Source: Lachnospiraceae bacterium (GTDB lineage: Bacteria; Bacillota; Clostridia; Lachnospirales; Lachnospiraceae). Taken from it: a DNA stretch of 64,000 bases. Positions 36,518 to 44,863 of the stretch are shown piece by piece. Both the position numbers and the translations under genes were made by a program. Each line of letters starts with the position of its first letter. The first letter of the stretch is position 1. The stretch lies in contig JAKSPD010000003.1 in the NCBI GenBank assembly GCA_024405115.1, positions 1 through 64,000 on the forward strand. Reading direction: 5' to 3'. The notes under the pieces were generated by a model. It did not search any database and was not told the origin of the DNA. It was given only the letters and a program-made list of their open reading frames with translations.

Positions 36518-37631
36518 TGATAAGGAAAGAGAAACACTGTTTATGCTGAACAGTATCCCGGGAATGTATTACGGCAGGTTAAAGGGAATGTATGATTATG
36601 CCGGTTCTTTTGAGGATGCCGTTAAGGTAAGCGAAGCTGAATACTTTTCTGCCGGAATTTTCAAAAAGACAAAAGAACCTGAAATGTATGAGGTAAGACG
36701 CGGTGACGGAGCATTTATTTCACAGTGCAGGAGAAAATATGAGAAAATGCAGAAAAGCGGAATCAGGATGATAGATTTTACTGAGGAAGACATGCCCAAA
36801 AGGCTCCGGTGCATTCCTGACCCTCCGGTAGTTCTCTTTGTTTACGGAAACTTTCCTGATGACGGGATTCCGTCTGTTTCAATAATCGGATCAAGACAGT
36901 GCAGCGAATACGGAAAAAGTGTGGCGATGTTTTTTGGAAGGGAACTGGCCGCGGAGGGAGTCCAGGTGATAAGCGGGATGGCAATGGGGATAGACTCCTC
37001 CGCATCGGCGGGAGCCCTTGCAGGAGGAAACAGGAGCTATGCCGTCCTTGGAAGCGGAGTGGATGTCTGTTATCCTCCATCGAGCAGAAATCTTTACAAT
37101 GAAATGAGATCAGGAAAGGGAGGTATCATTTCTGAATTCTGCCCGGATGCTGCAGGTATCGGTTACCATTTTGTGCTGAGGAACAGGCTGATAGCCGGCC
37201 TTTGTGATGTACTTCTGGTCATAGAGGCTAAAACAAAGAGTGGTACGGCTACGACTGTACAGTATGCACTTAATCAGGGAAAGGATGTTTTTGCGCTTCC
37301 GGGAAGGATTACCGACCCTTTGGGAAAGGGATGCAATAAGCTTATAAAGGATGGTGCGTTTATTCTTACCGGACCTGATGATGTATTACAGTATCTTGGA
37401 ATAACGGGAAAGAATGCAGGTAAGACGTTAAAGGAACAGCGTATGGGTGGCCTTTCTGCAACTGAAAAAAACATCCTCAGATGCATGGGACCGGAGCCGA
37501 TGCACATAGAGGATATAGCTGAGATGTCAAAAACGGATATTAATGAAACACTCGGAATTCTGAGCATGCTCGAACTGCATGGAAACATAAAGTCTGTAGG
37601 TTCCGCATATTTTGTGAAGATATATATATGA
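36510..37631 (+). CDS. dprA: DNA-processing protein DprA
   Basis: A 373-aa protein that loads RecA on incoming single strands in natural transformation. It has an N-terminal SAM-like region, the Rossmann core (SIIGSRQCSEYG, SGMAMGIDSSA, GSGVDVCYPP, LRNRLIAGL) and a C-terminal winged helix. AAGGAGG lies 6 nt before the ATG at 36510; an upstream in-frame ATG (36429) falls inside yifB and lacks a site. Pairing with yifB/comM places two recombination factors in one operon. Confidence 0.93.
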   Translation: MLDDKERETLFMLNSIPGMYYGRLKGMYDYAGSFEDAVKVSEAEYFSAGIFKKTKEPEMYEVRRGDGAFISQCRRKYEKMQKSGIRMIDFTEEDMPKRLRCIPDPPVVLFVYGNFPDDGIPSVSIIGSRQCSEYGKSVAMFFGRELAAEGVQVISGMAMGIDSSASAGALAGGNRSYAVLGSGVDVCYPPSSRNLYNEMRSGKGGIISEFCPDAAGIGYHFVLRNRLIAGLCDVLLVIEAKTKSGTATTVQYALNQGKDVFALPGRITDPLGKGCNKLIKDGAFILTGPDDVLQYLGITGKNAGKTLKEQRMGGLSATEKNILRCMGPEPMHIEDIAEMSKTDINETLGILSMLELHGNIKSVGSAYFVKIYI

Positions 37632-37637
37632 TATAGA

Positions 37638-37666
37638 TTGAACCATTCCGATAATTCCTGTATAAT
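37638..37666 (+). promoter_or_regulatory. Promoter of the alpha/beta hydrolase gene
   Basis: TTGAAC (37638-37643) and TATAAT (37661-37666) are spaced 17 bp. The predicted start point at about 37673 coincides with the beginning of the AAAGGAGGG ribosome binding site, so the leader would be only about 15 nt. Confidence 0.75.
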
Positions 37667-37688
37667 CGAGAAAAAGGAGGGTTTGTTT

Positions 37689-38612
37689 ATGCTAAAGGAA
37701 GAGTTTACATATAAATCATCTGACGGGGAGACCGACATCCATGCCATAAGGTGGATACCTGACGGGAAAATAAAGTTGGTTTTACAGATTGCCCATGGTA
37801 TGGCGGAATATATTGACAGGTATGATGCTTTTGCAACATTCCTTGCAGGCAAGGGAGTACTTGTAACAGGCAATGACCATCTGGGCCATGGAAAGAGCAT
37901 CAGGGATGAGGAGGACCTGGGTTTCTTCTCTTCAGCTGACGGAAACCGGAAGGTCCTTTCGGATATGGATGAGTTAAGAAGAATTACTAAGGAAAAGTAT
38001 CCTGATGTTCCTTATTTCCTTATGGGCCATTCCATGGGATCATTCCTCTGCAGGCAGTACATAGCTGAAAGCGGAGACAAGCTTAATGGTGCGATAATAA
38101 TGGGAACCGGATTACAGCCTGCGTTCCTGACAGCCCTTGCAAAGTCGTTATGTACGATAATTGCTTCATTTAAGGGCTGGCATCACAGGTCACCATTTAT
38201 CGATAACATGGCCTTTGGAAGCTATAACAGCGGTTTTGGCGAAAAGGGCGGCACCGACTGGCTGAGCGTGAATAAGGAAAACGTGGACAGATATAATGCG
38301 GATCCCCTGTGCGGGTACATGTTCACGTTGAACGGCTATTACAACATGTTCCATTCAATCAATAAACTGGCAGATAAGAAATACATTGCCAACATGCCGA
38401 AAAAACTCCCGGTGCTAATCACATCGGGAGGTAAGGATCCTGTCGGGGACGGTGGAAGTGCACCGGCATTACTTACAGGACAGTTTGAAAAAATGGGAAT
38501 GGAGGATGTCACCCTTAAGCTTTATCCTGATGACAGACATGAGATACTGAATGAGGATGACCGTGAAACCGTATATAATGACATTTATACATGGCTTAAG
38601 AGCAAAGTATGA
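37689..38612 (+). CDS. Alpha/beta hydrolase, lysophospholipase/monoacylglycerol lipase type
   Basis: A 307-aa serine hydrolase without signal peptide. The oxyanion region is IAHGMAEY, the nucleophile elbow GHSMGS, and the late catalytic His lies in YPDDRHEIL. This is the Hydrolase_4 group acting on monoacylglycerols or lysophospholipids, though acyl substrates vary. The ATG at 37689 has AAAGGAGGG upstream; the longer frame from 37638 would lie inside the promoter. Its 3' end overlaps holA tail to tail by 17 bp. Confidence 0.9.
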   Translation: MLKEEFTYKSSDGETDIHAIRWIPDGKIKLVLQIAHGMAEYIDRYDAFATFLAGKGVLVTGNDHLGHGKSIRDEEDLGFFSSADGNRKVLSDMDELRRITKEKYPDVPYFLMGHSMGSFLCRQYIAESGDKLNGAIIMGTGLQPAFLTALAKSLCTIIASFKGWHHRSPFIDNMAFGSYNSGFGEKGGTDWLSVNKENVDRYNADPLCGYMFTLNGYYNMFHSINKLADKKYIANMPKKLPVLITSGGKDPVGDGGSAPALLTGQFEKMGMEDVTLKLYPDDRHEILNEDDRETVYNDIYTWLKSKV

Positions 38613-39567
38613 TTTCGACTGCCATACGGTCGCCGATGTCCCCCTGCTTGACCCTGGTTTCCATTTCAATACAGAGTTCTGTAAGACAGCGCATGTCCAT
38701 GAGGGAACGTCCCTTTGACTTATCACGGAGCTTTCGGAGCTGCCAGTCCTTTATTCCGGTCCGGCTGAGTATTTCAGCATCGGAATAGCGGAGCTCTGAA
38801 AGTTCCTTTATTATGTAAACCTGGTTGAACTGCTTTTCAAGCATGTACAGGATACGCATTGGTTCAATCCTGATGGAAAGCATATCCTCTAAGAGCAGAA
38901 GGGCCTTTTCAGTGCTTCCTGAAAGTTTCAGGTCGACCATGTCAAATACCCGGTCTGACACGGTCTTTGAACAGATCGTGTCGACGTGTTCAATGCGGAT
39001 GTTTCTGCCGGCATATGAAATAAGCTTGTCCAGCTCTGTTTTAAGGTTCTGCATGTTGTAACCGGAAAGGTTTGTGAGTTCCTCAATGGCACGTGAGTCA
39101 GCCGTACATCCGGCTTCCTTCAGATAGGACCTGATCCACGTCCGGATGTCTGCCTTAGCCGCATTAGCCGCTTTCCAGTCCTTTGTTGAATCCACCGTGG
39201 AGTACTTATAGATTTCACCCTTCTGCTTAACAAGCTTTGTGAGCTTACCGGCTGAATCGCAGTCCTGTTCAACAAAGATCATAAAGGTGAATTCCGGAAG
39301 ACCATCAAGTGAACTGTACACAGATTCATCGGGGTTCCCCTTAAAAAGCCCTGTATCCGAGAGAAGGATAGTGCGGTTTCCACCAAAGAAGGGAACTGTC
39401 CGGGCAAGGTCAAAGACCTCCTGATAGTCAGTGTCCTTTCCTTCAAAAGCATTGAAATCAGGACTTCCTTCAGTACCCAAAAAAGAGAGGATTTCCTTCT
39501 TCTTTTCGGTTTTAAGGTATTCCTCGTCGCCACAGATAAGTATTATGTTTTTTACTTTTCCGTCCAT
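38596..39567 (-). CDS. holA: DNA polymerase III delta subunit
   Basis: A 323-aa clamp-loader subunit from the ATG at 39567. The HolA N-terminal fold begins IILICGDEEYL, the AAA+-like middle and the collar domain (LKLSGSTEKALLLLEDML) are intact, and the length is usual. It opens the beta clamp with the other loader subunits. No ribosome binding site precedes the ATG, and the -10 box ends 7 nt before it, so translation may be leaderless. In many Clostridia it lies between comEC and rpsT; here rpsT is adjacent and divergent, and comEC is missing. Confidence 0.92.
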   Translation of the reverse strand: MDGKVKNIILICGDEEYLKTEKKKEILSFLGTEGSPDFNAFEGKDTDYQEVFDLARTVPFFGGNRTILLSDTGLFKGNPDESVYSSLDGLPEFTFMIFVEQDCDSAGKLTKLVKQKGEIYKYSTVDSTKDWKAANAAKADIRTWIRSYLKEAGCTADSRAIEELTNLSGYNMQNLKTELDKLISYAGRNIRIEHVDTICSKTVSDRVFDMVDLKLSGSTEKALLLLEDMLSIRIEPMRILYMLEKQFNQVYIIKELSELRYSDAEILSRTGIKDWQLRKLRDKSKGRSLMDMRCLTELCIEMETRVKQGDIGDRMAVEIILCS

Positions 39568-39574
39568 GCGGATA

Positions 39575-39603
39575 ATTATACAATATATTGAAAAAACTTC
39601 CAA
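39575..39603 (-). promoter_or_regulatory. holA promoter, placed for a leaderless mRNA
   Basis: Reading the minus strand, TTGGAA (39603-39598) is followed after 17 bp by TATAAT (39580-39575). Seven bases separate the -10 from the holA ATG, so transcription would start at or within a base of the start codon. Confidence 0.65.
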
Positions 39604-39610
39604 TATATTC

Positions 39611-39639
39611 TTGACATATCAGTAGTGAAAAGGTAGAAT
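39611..39639 (+). promoter_or_regulatory. rpsT promoter
   Basis: TTGACA (39611-39616) and TAGAAT (39634-39639) with 17-bp spacing, back to back with the holA promoter. The leader of about 75 nt before rpsT contains a short GTGTTTACAC palindrome. Ribosomal protein S20 genes are often autoregulated in their leader, but I see no specific element. Confidence 0.85.
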
Positions 39640-39721
39640 ACACAAAGTGTGTTTACACCAAGCTGTCCGTGTCCGGATTAGTGGAAACATCTTATTATTG
39701 GAAGAAGGAGGTGTATTCGAA

Positions 39722-39985
39722 ATGGCAAACATTAAATCTGCAAAGAAGAGAATCCTTGTTAGCGAAGTAAGGACAGAGCGTAACAAGGCCATCAGATCAA
39801 AGGTTAAGACTTACGTTAAGAAGGTTCAGGCTGCAATCGAGGCAGGTGACAAGGCAGTAGCAGAAGCAGCTCTCAGAGATGCAATCTCAGAAATCGAGAA
39901 GGCTCAGTCAAAGGGCGTTTATCATGCTAACACAGCTTCCAGAAAGGTTTCAAGACTTTCAAAGGCAGTTGCTCAGATGAACTGA
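39722..39985 (+). CDS. rpsT: 30S ribosomal protein S20
   Basis: An 87-aa basic, helical protein that begins [10 protein letters not shown] and binds the 5' domain of 16S rRNA early in assembly. AAGGAGGTG (39705-39713) lies 8 nt before the ATG; an upstream in-frame start (39647) lies in the leader and is not used. It is followed by a terminator, so it is a single-gene unit. Confidence 0.96.
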   Translation: MANIKSAKKRILVSEVRTERNKAIRSKVKTYVKKVQAAIEAGDKAVAEAALRDAISEIEKAQSKGVYHANTASRKVSRLSKAVAQMN

Positions 39986-40003
39986 TAACATGACTATAGC
40001 AAG

Positions 40004-40034
40004 ATCCCCGGAACCAACCCATCCGGGGATTTTT
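40004..40034 (+). terminator. rpsT terminator
   Basis: ATCCCCGGA (40004-40012) pairs perfectly with TCCGGGGAT (40022-40030), a 9-bp GC-rich stem with a 9-nt loop, followed by TTTTCTG. Confidence 0.9.
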
Positions 40035-40037
40035 CTG

Positions 40038-40066
40038 TTGTTAAAGCATAAAGGAAATGATATATT
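40038..40066 (+). promoter_or_regulatory. lepA promoter, placed for a leaderless mRNA
   Basis: TTGTTA (40038-40043) is spaced 17 bp from TATATT (40061-40066). Six bases separate the -10 from the lepA ATG at 40073, so the start point falls on the start codon. The only purine-rich stretch (AAGGAA, 40051-40056) lies upstream of the -10 and would not be in this transcript. Confidence 0.55.
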
Positions 40067-40072
40067 ATTCGC

Positions 40073-41887
40073 ATGCAGAATTTTGACCAGAAAAAAATCA
40101 GAAATTTCAGTATCATTGCCCACATAGACCACGGCAAATCGACACTTGCGGACCGTATCATCGAGATGACCGGTCTTCTTACGAAGCGTGAAATGCAGGC
40201 CCAGGTCCTTGACAACATGGATCTTGAAAGGGAAAGGGGCATAACGATCAAGGCACAGACGGTACGTACAGTCTATAAGGCCGATGACGGCGAGGAGTAC
40301 ATATTCAACCTTATTGACACTCCCGGCCATGTTGACTTCAATTACGAGGTTTCAAGAAGTCTGGCAGCCTGCGATGGTGCGGTGCTTGTTGTTGATGCCG
40401 CCCAGGGAATAGAGGCACAGACTCTCGCCAATGTATACCTGGCCCTTGACCATGACCTCGAGGTGTGCCCTGTAATCAATAAGATTGACCTTCCCTCTGC
40501 TGATCCGGAGCATGTGGCCAATGAAATTGAGGATATCATTGGACTAGAGGCGCATGACGCGCCGCGTATTTCCGCAAAGACCGGGCTTAATGTCAAGGAT
40601 GTCCTCGAGATGATAGTGAAAAAGATACCGGCACCAGAAGGTGATCCTGATGCACCTCTAAAGGCGCTTATATTTGACTCCGTCTATGATTCGTATAAAG
40701 GTGTAATCATTTTCTGTCGTATCAAGGAAGGAACCGTAAGGAAAGGGATGCCCATCAGGCTGATGGCGACCGGTGCCGAATATGAGGTTACTGAACTTGG
40801 ATATATGGGTGCGGGAGAATTCTTCCCGGGTGAGGAGCTAAAAGCCGGAGAGGTAGGCTACATCTGCGGAAGCATTAAGAATATTGCTACCACACGTGTG
40901 GGCGATACAATAACGGGTGCTGAAAATCCTGCTGACGAGCCGCTGCCGGGATATAAGAAGGTCACTCCCATGGTTTACTGCGGAATGTACCCGCAGGACA
41001 ACGCAAAGTATCCTGAACTTCGTGACGCGCTTGAAAAGATGAAGCTTAATGACGCCTCACTTTTCTATGAGCCGGAGACATCAGTGGCGCTTGGCTTTGG
41101 ATTCAGGTGCGGTTTTCTGGGACTGCTTCATCTTGATATAATTGAGGAAAGGCTGGAAAGGGAGTTTAACCTGGACCTGGTGACTACCGCTCCCAGCGTT
41201 ATATATAAGATACATACTCTGAACGGCGACTGTATTGACCTTACAAATCCCACGAACATGCCTGACCCGGCAACCATTGACTATATGGAGGAACCGATTG
41301 TCAATGCGGAGATCATGGTGACCACTGAATACACAGGCTCAATCATGAAGCTGTGTCAGGACAGAAGAGGCGTCTATCTTGGAATGGAATACCTTGAGGA
41401 GACAAGGGTGCAGCTTCATTATGAGATGCCGCTCAATGAAATCATATATGATTTCTTTGATGCCTTAAAATCAAGAAGCCGCGGATATGCCTCATTTGAC
41501 TATGAACTAAAGGGCTATAAACAGAGTAAGCTCGTAAAACTTGACATCCTTGTAAACCACGAGGAAGTTGACGCACTTTCATTCATTGTCTTTGCTGATT
41601 CCGCCTATGAGCGCGGAAGGAAGATGTGTGAAAAGTTAAAAGACGAGATTCCGCGTCAGCTTTTCGAAATTCCCATCCAGGCGGCAGTAAACAGCAAGAT
41701 AATTGCCAGGGAGACAGTAAAGGCGCTGCGTAAGGATGTCCTTGCAAAGTGCTACGGCGGTGACATCTCAAGAAAGAAGAAACTTCTTGAAAAACAGAAG
41801 GAAGGAAAAAAGAGGATGAGGACTTTCGGAAATGTGGACATTCCGCAGTCTGCATTTATGGCGGTACTCAAGCTTGATGATGAGTAA
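40073..41887 (+). CDS. lepA: Elongation factor 4 (LepA)
   Basis: A 604-aa translational GTPase with a P-loop [17 protein letters not shown] and NKIDLP motifs, EF-G-like domains II, III and V, and the LepA-specific C-terminal domain. It acts on ribosomes during initiation/assembly or stalled elongation. The start matches the family's usual short N-terminus before [14 protein letters not shown]. In spore-forming relatives gpr and often spoIIP lie between rpsT and lepA; here the two genes are separated only by the terminator and promoter. Confidence 0.96.
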   Translation: MQNFDQKKIRNFSIIAHIDHGKSTLADRIIEMTGLLTKREMQAQVLDNMDLERERGITIKAQTVRTVYKADDGEEYIFNLIDTPGHVDFNYEVSRSLAACDGAVLVVDAAQGIEAQTLANVYLALDHDLEVCPVINKIDLPSADPEHVANEIEDIIGLEAHDAPRISAKTGLNVKDVLEMIVKKIPAPEGDPDAPLKALIFDSVYDSYKGVIIFCRIKEGTVRKGMPIRLMATGAEYEVTELGYMGAGEFFPGEELKAGEVGYICGSIKNIATTRVGDTITGAENPADEPLPGYKKVTPMVYCGMYPQDNAKYPELRDALEKMKLNDASLFYEPETSVALGFGFRCGFLGLLHLDIIEERLEREFNLDLVTTAPSVIYKIHTLNGDCIDLTNPTNMPDPATIDYMEEPIVNAEIMVTTEYTGSIMKLCQDRRGVYLGMEYLEETRVQLHYEMPLNEIIYDFFDALKSRSRGYASFDYELKGYKQSKLVKLDILVNHEEVDALSFIVFADSAYERGRKMCEKLKDEIPRQLFEIPIQAAVNSKIIARETVKALRKDVLAKCYGGDISRKKKLLEKQKEGKKRMRTFGNVDIPQSAFMAVLKLDDE

Positions 41888-41912
41888 TTATTAAGAAAGA
41901 AGAGGGAAGAAC

Positions 41913-42209
41913 ATGTACACACATGTAGTATGCTGGAACTTTAAGGATGAGGTAGAGGAAGAGGACAAGCCGGCCTTAAAGGCTGCAATGAAGGAAAACT
42001 TTGCCACCCTTCCCGGAAAGGTGCCCGGATTATTATCAGTTACATTTGTCGATGAACCGCTTCCGGGTTCTACAAGGGAAATCGGGCTTGTGACAACACA
42101 TGAGAAAATGGAGGATATTGCCGCATACGGAAAGCATCCTGCACATGTGGCTGTCGCCGATAAATATGTACGCCCTTATACCAAAGACAGGGCATGTTTA
42201 AATTTTTAA
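41913..42209 (+). CDS. Dabb (stress-responsive A/B barrel) domain protein
   Basis: A 98-aa single Dabb domain with the typical HVVCWNFKDE start, a central VPGLLSVTFVDE strand and a HPAHVAVADKYVRP helix near the end. These dimeric alpha+beta barrels are found alone in many gut Firmicutes; their role is unclear, and some relatives are stress-induced or bind hydrophobic ligands. AAGAGGGAAG precedes the ATG, 26 bp after lepA. Confidence 0.88.
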   Translation: MYTHVVCWNFKDEVEEEDKPALKAAMKENFATLPGKVPGLLSVTFVDEPLPGSTREIGLVTTHEKMEDIAAYGKHPAHVAVADKYVRPYTKDRACLNF

Positions 42210-42229
42210 TAAAAAAATATTCCAAATAC

Positions 42230-42257
42230 TTGACTAATTATTCCTTTTGTGTATAAT
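42230..42257 (+). promoter_or_regulatory. Promoter of the amino-acid ABC importer operon
   Basis: TTGACT (42230-42235) and TATAAT (42252-42257) are spaced 16 bp. The leader of about 38 nt is A/T-rich and ends in GGAGGAA. Confidence 0.8.
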
Positions 42258-42301
42258 GGGTAATCGTTGGGTATATAAATATTTTTTTGGAGGAAAAAAT
42301 A

Positions 42302-43135
42302 ATGAAAAAGTTTATGGCAGTTTTAATCGCAGCAGTTATGGTACTTTCACTTTCTGCATGTGGAAAGGCAGCAGCTCCCGCTGCAAATTCAAAGCTTCAG
42401 ACAGTTAATGCCGGAAAGCTTACAGTAGCAACCAGCCCGGACTTCGCTCCCTATGAGTTCTACGCTATTGACAAGGATGGAAATCCGCAGCTTGCAGGTT
42501 TTGATATGGCACTTGCTGCTTATGTGGCAAAAGAGCTTGGCCTTGAGCTCGAGGTCATTCCGATGGATTTTGACGGAACAATCATGGAACTTTCACAGGG
42601 TAAAGTTGACATGAGCCTTGCAGGATATTCAATCACTGAAGAGCGTAAGCAGGTTATGGATTTCTCAATCGTTTACTACGGCGGCGGACAGTCATTCGTA
42701 GCATCAAAGAAGACAGCTTCAAAATTCACAGACCTTGCTTCAGCTAATAATAAGGACCTCACCATTGAGGCACAGACCGGTTCAATCCAGGCAGGGCTCA
42801 TGGCAGAACATACACCTGATGCAAACTGCATCCAGATGACAAAGGTTACTGATATCGTGGCAGAGCTTGTAAGCGGAAAGTGCGATGGAGCATTCATCGA
42901 GACAGCAGTGGCAGAGAGCTATCAGAAGCAGTACCCCGATCTTGTAATCGTATGTGAGGTTCCCTTCGATTCAGAAGGTTCTGCAGCAGGAATCAAGAAG
43001 GGCAACACAGAACTTGTCAATGCTGTAAATGATGCCATCAAGAAGTGCATCGCAAGCGGAGAGTTCGACAAGTACGTTGAAGAGGCAAAGGTTCTTGCAG
43101 AAGGCGACATCATCGAGGGTCTTCTCGACCAGTAA
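42302..43135 (+). CDS. Amino-acid ABC transporter substrate-binding lipoprotein
   Basis: A 277-aa lipoprotein. The signal peptide ends in the lipobox LSAC (Cys about 20). The mature part is a type II periplasmic-binding fold of the polar amino acid family: TVATSPDFAPYEF, GFDMALAAYVAKELG, SLAGYSITEERKQ with the Arg that usually binds the alpha-carboxylate, and QTGSIQAGL. The ligand is probably a polar or basic amino acid. The ATG at 42302 is used, since the earlier in-frame TTG is part of the TTGGAGGAA ribosome binding site. A GC hairpin without T-run separates it from the permease gene. Confidence 0.93.
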   Translation: MKKFMAVLIAAVMVLSLSACGKAAAPAANSKLQTVNAGKLTVATSPDFAPYEFYAIDKDGNPQLAGFDMALAAYVAKELGLELEVIPMDFDGTIMELSQGKVDMSLAGYSITEERKQVMDFSIVYYGGGQSFVASKKTASKFTDLASANNKDLTIEAQTGSIQAGLMAEHTPDANCIQMTKVTDIVAELVSGKCDGAFIETAVAESYQKQYPDLVIVCEVPFDSEGSAAGIKKGNTELVNAVNDAIKKCIASGEFDKYVEEAKVLAEGDIIEGLLDQ

Positions 43136-43171
43136 TTCCAATATTCTTTAAACTGTAATTTCTAAGTTTAA

Positions 43172-43195
43172 GGGGCGGGCATAAAAGTCCGCCCC
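43172..43195 (+). promoter_or_regulatory. Intercistronic GC hairpin between binding protein and permease genes
   Basis: GGGGCGG (43172-43178) pairs with CCGCCCC (43189-43195) and extends inward by one G-U and one C-G pair. No T-run follows. Such structures commonly protect the 3' end of the binding-protein message or partly stop transcription, giving more binding protein than permease. Confidence 0.7.
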
Positions 43196-43221
43196 ATTAG
43201 CGCCCCTATAAGGAGATAATA

Positions 43222-43998
43222 ATGTTTTCAGCCCAGGGTTTCCAGGCAACCTGGAAATATATAGACCTTTTTAAGCAGGGACTGTTATGCACAGTCCTGC
43301 TTTCTGCACTTACAGTGTTTTTCGGATTTATTCTTGCTCTTTTTCTTGCAATCATGCGCCTTTCAGATGTAAGGCCTTTTAGGGCGCTTGGTATTGATGA
43401 GAACGGCCATGCCATAGATGGAGGTTTCAAGGCGGCCCTTGCAAAGTTCAACCCGCTTGACTTTATAGCGACAGTATATGTGGAAGTGTTCCGTGCAACT
43501 CCCATGCTGGTTCAGCTCTTTATTATATATTATGTTGTTTTCCCGGGTATTCCGCTCCCGAAGTTTAAGATTTTCGGTTCGATTCCCTTTGACCGGTTCA
43601 TTCCCGGAGTTGTTGCACTTGCCATGAACTCCGGTGCATATCTGTGTGAAATCATCCGTGCCGGAATCCAGTCAATTGACGGGGGACAGAGAGAGGCGGC
43701 AAGATCCCTTGGTATGACAGGAACACAGACAATGCGTCATATCATTCTTCCGCAGGCGATTAAGAATATCCTTCCGCCCATTGCAAATGAGTTCGTTACG
43801 ATAATCAAGGAATCTTCAATCTGCTATACGATCGGTGTTCAGGAGATAATGTATGCCGTAGCCGCCACAAAGGGAGCAACATACAGAATTGCGGAGCCAC
43901 TTATAATAGCAACGCTCATATATTTCTGTCTCACATTCCCGACATCTAAGATCATTGCTTATTTTGAACGTAAAATGAGCAAGGGTGACAAGCGGTAA
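43222..43998 (+). CDS. Amino-acid ABC transporter permease
   Basis: A 258-aa membrane subunit of the His/Glu/Gln/Arg/opine group, with about five transmembrane segments. The cytoplasmic EAA loop ([23 protein letters not shown]) couples it to the ATPase. An extra hydrophilic stretch of about 30 residues (around 55-85, [12 protein letters not shown]) sits between the first and second helices. AAGGAG precedes the ATG. Confidence 0.93.
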   Translation: MFSAQGFQATWKYIDLFKQGLLCTVLLSALTVFFGFILALFLAIMRLSDVRPFRALGIDENGHAIDGGFKAALAKFNPLDFIATVYVEVFRATPMLVQLFIIYYVVFPGIPLPKFKIFGSIPFDRFIPGVVALAMNSGAYLCEIIRAGIQSIDGGQREAARSLGMTGTQTMRHIILPQAIKNILPPIANEFVTIIKESSICYTIGVQEIMYAVAATKGATYRIAEPLIIATLIYFCLTFPTSKIIAYFERKMSKGDKR

Positions 43999-44011
43999 GG
44001 AGGATCAAATA

Positions 44012-44785
44012 ATGAGTGAAAGCCTTATTAAGGTAACAGACCTTAAAAAACATTATAACAAGGGAAAAATCAAGGCCCTGGACGGAATAAGCGTTGACAT
44101 CAATCGTGGGGACGTAATGGTAATAATCGGACCTTCTGGGTCTGGAAAATCTACTTTTTTAAGAAGCCTTAACCTGATGGAGCAGCCTACAAGCGGCCAG
44201 ATAATTTTTGACGGGGTGGACATTACCGCTAAGAAGATAAGAAATGAAGCCGGGAAGATGGTGACTCTCGACATTGATAAGCACCGCCAGAAAATGGGAA
44301 TGGTTTTCCAGCATTTCAACCTGTTCCCGCATATGACGATTCTTCAGAACATGACCCTTGCACCCATTCAGGTTAAACACATGGATAAGGCCGTTGCAGA
44401 GGAAAAGGCCATGAAGCTTCTTGACAGGGTGGGCCTTGCAGACCGTGCGGCAGCTTATCCCATCCAGCTTTCCGGAGGCCAGAAGCAGAGGGTTGCCATA
44501 GTACGTGCTCTCATGATGGAACCTGAAGTGATGCTTTTTGATGAGCCCACTTCCGCACTTGATCCTGAAATGGTTGGTGAAGTTCTTGATGTTATGAGGG
44601 AACTTGCAAATGAGGGAATGACCATGGTCGTGGTTACACACGAGATGGGATTTGCGAAGGAAGTCGGAAACCGTGTCCTTTTCATGGCTGACGGACTTCT
44701 TGTAGAGGAAGGGACACCTGATGACATTTTCAATCATCCTCAGAACGCGAGGTTAAAGGAATTCCTTTCGAAGGTGCTCATCTGA
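44012..44785 (+). CDS. Amino-acid ABC transporter ATP-binding protein
   Basis: A 257-aa ATPase with Walker [11 protein letters not shown]-loop [10 protein letters not shown], signature LSGGQKQR, Walker [13 protein letters not shown] and the H-loop VTHEM, all canonical for the GlnQ/HisP class. The ATG at 44012 follows AAGGAGG (43997-44003); an in-frame ATG at 43985 lies inside the permease gene. It completes the importer operon, which has no terminator directly behind it. Confidence 0.95.
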   Translation: MSESLIKVTDLKKHYNKGKIKALDGISVDINRGDVMVIIGPSGSGKSTFLRSLNLMEQPTSGQIIFDGVDITAKKIRNEAGKMVTLDIDKHRQKMGMVFQHFNLFPHMTILQNMTLAPIQVKHMDKAVAEEKAMKLLDRVGLADRAAAYPIQLSGGQKQRVAIVRALMMEPEVMLFDEPTSALDPEMVGEVLDVMRELANEGMTMVVVTHEMGFAKEVGNRVLFMADGLLVEEGTPDDIFNHPQNARLKEFLSKVLI

Positions 44786-44816
44786 TTACGCTTATCTTAC
44801 AAAACTGTTAACTCCG

Positions 44817-44845
44817 TTGTTTTTAACATACTCTTATGTTATAAA
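44817..44845 (+). promoter_or_regulatory. Promoter of the secreted metallo-beta-lactamase-fold gene
   Basis: TTGTTT (44817-44822) and TATAAA (44840-44845) with 17-bp spacing. The start point at about 44852 would leave a leader of only about 12 nt, starting near the GCAGGTGAAAG ribosome binding site. Confidence 0.55.
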
Positions 44846-44863
44846 AAAACGGCAGGTGAAAGT

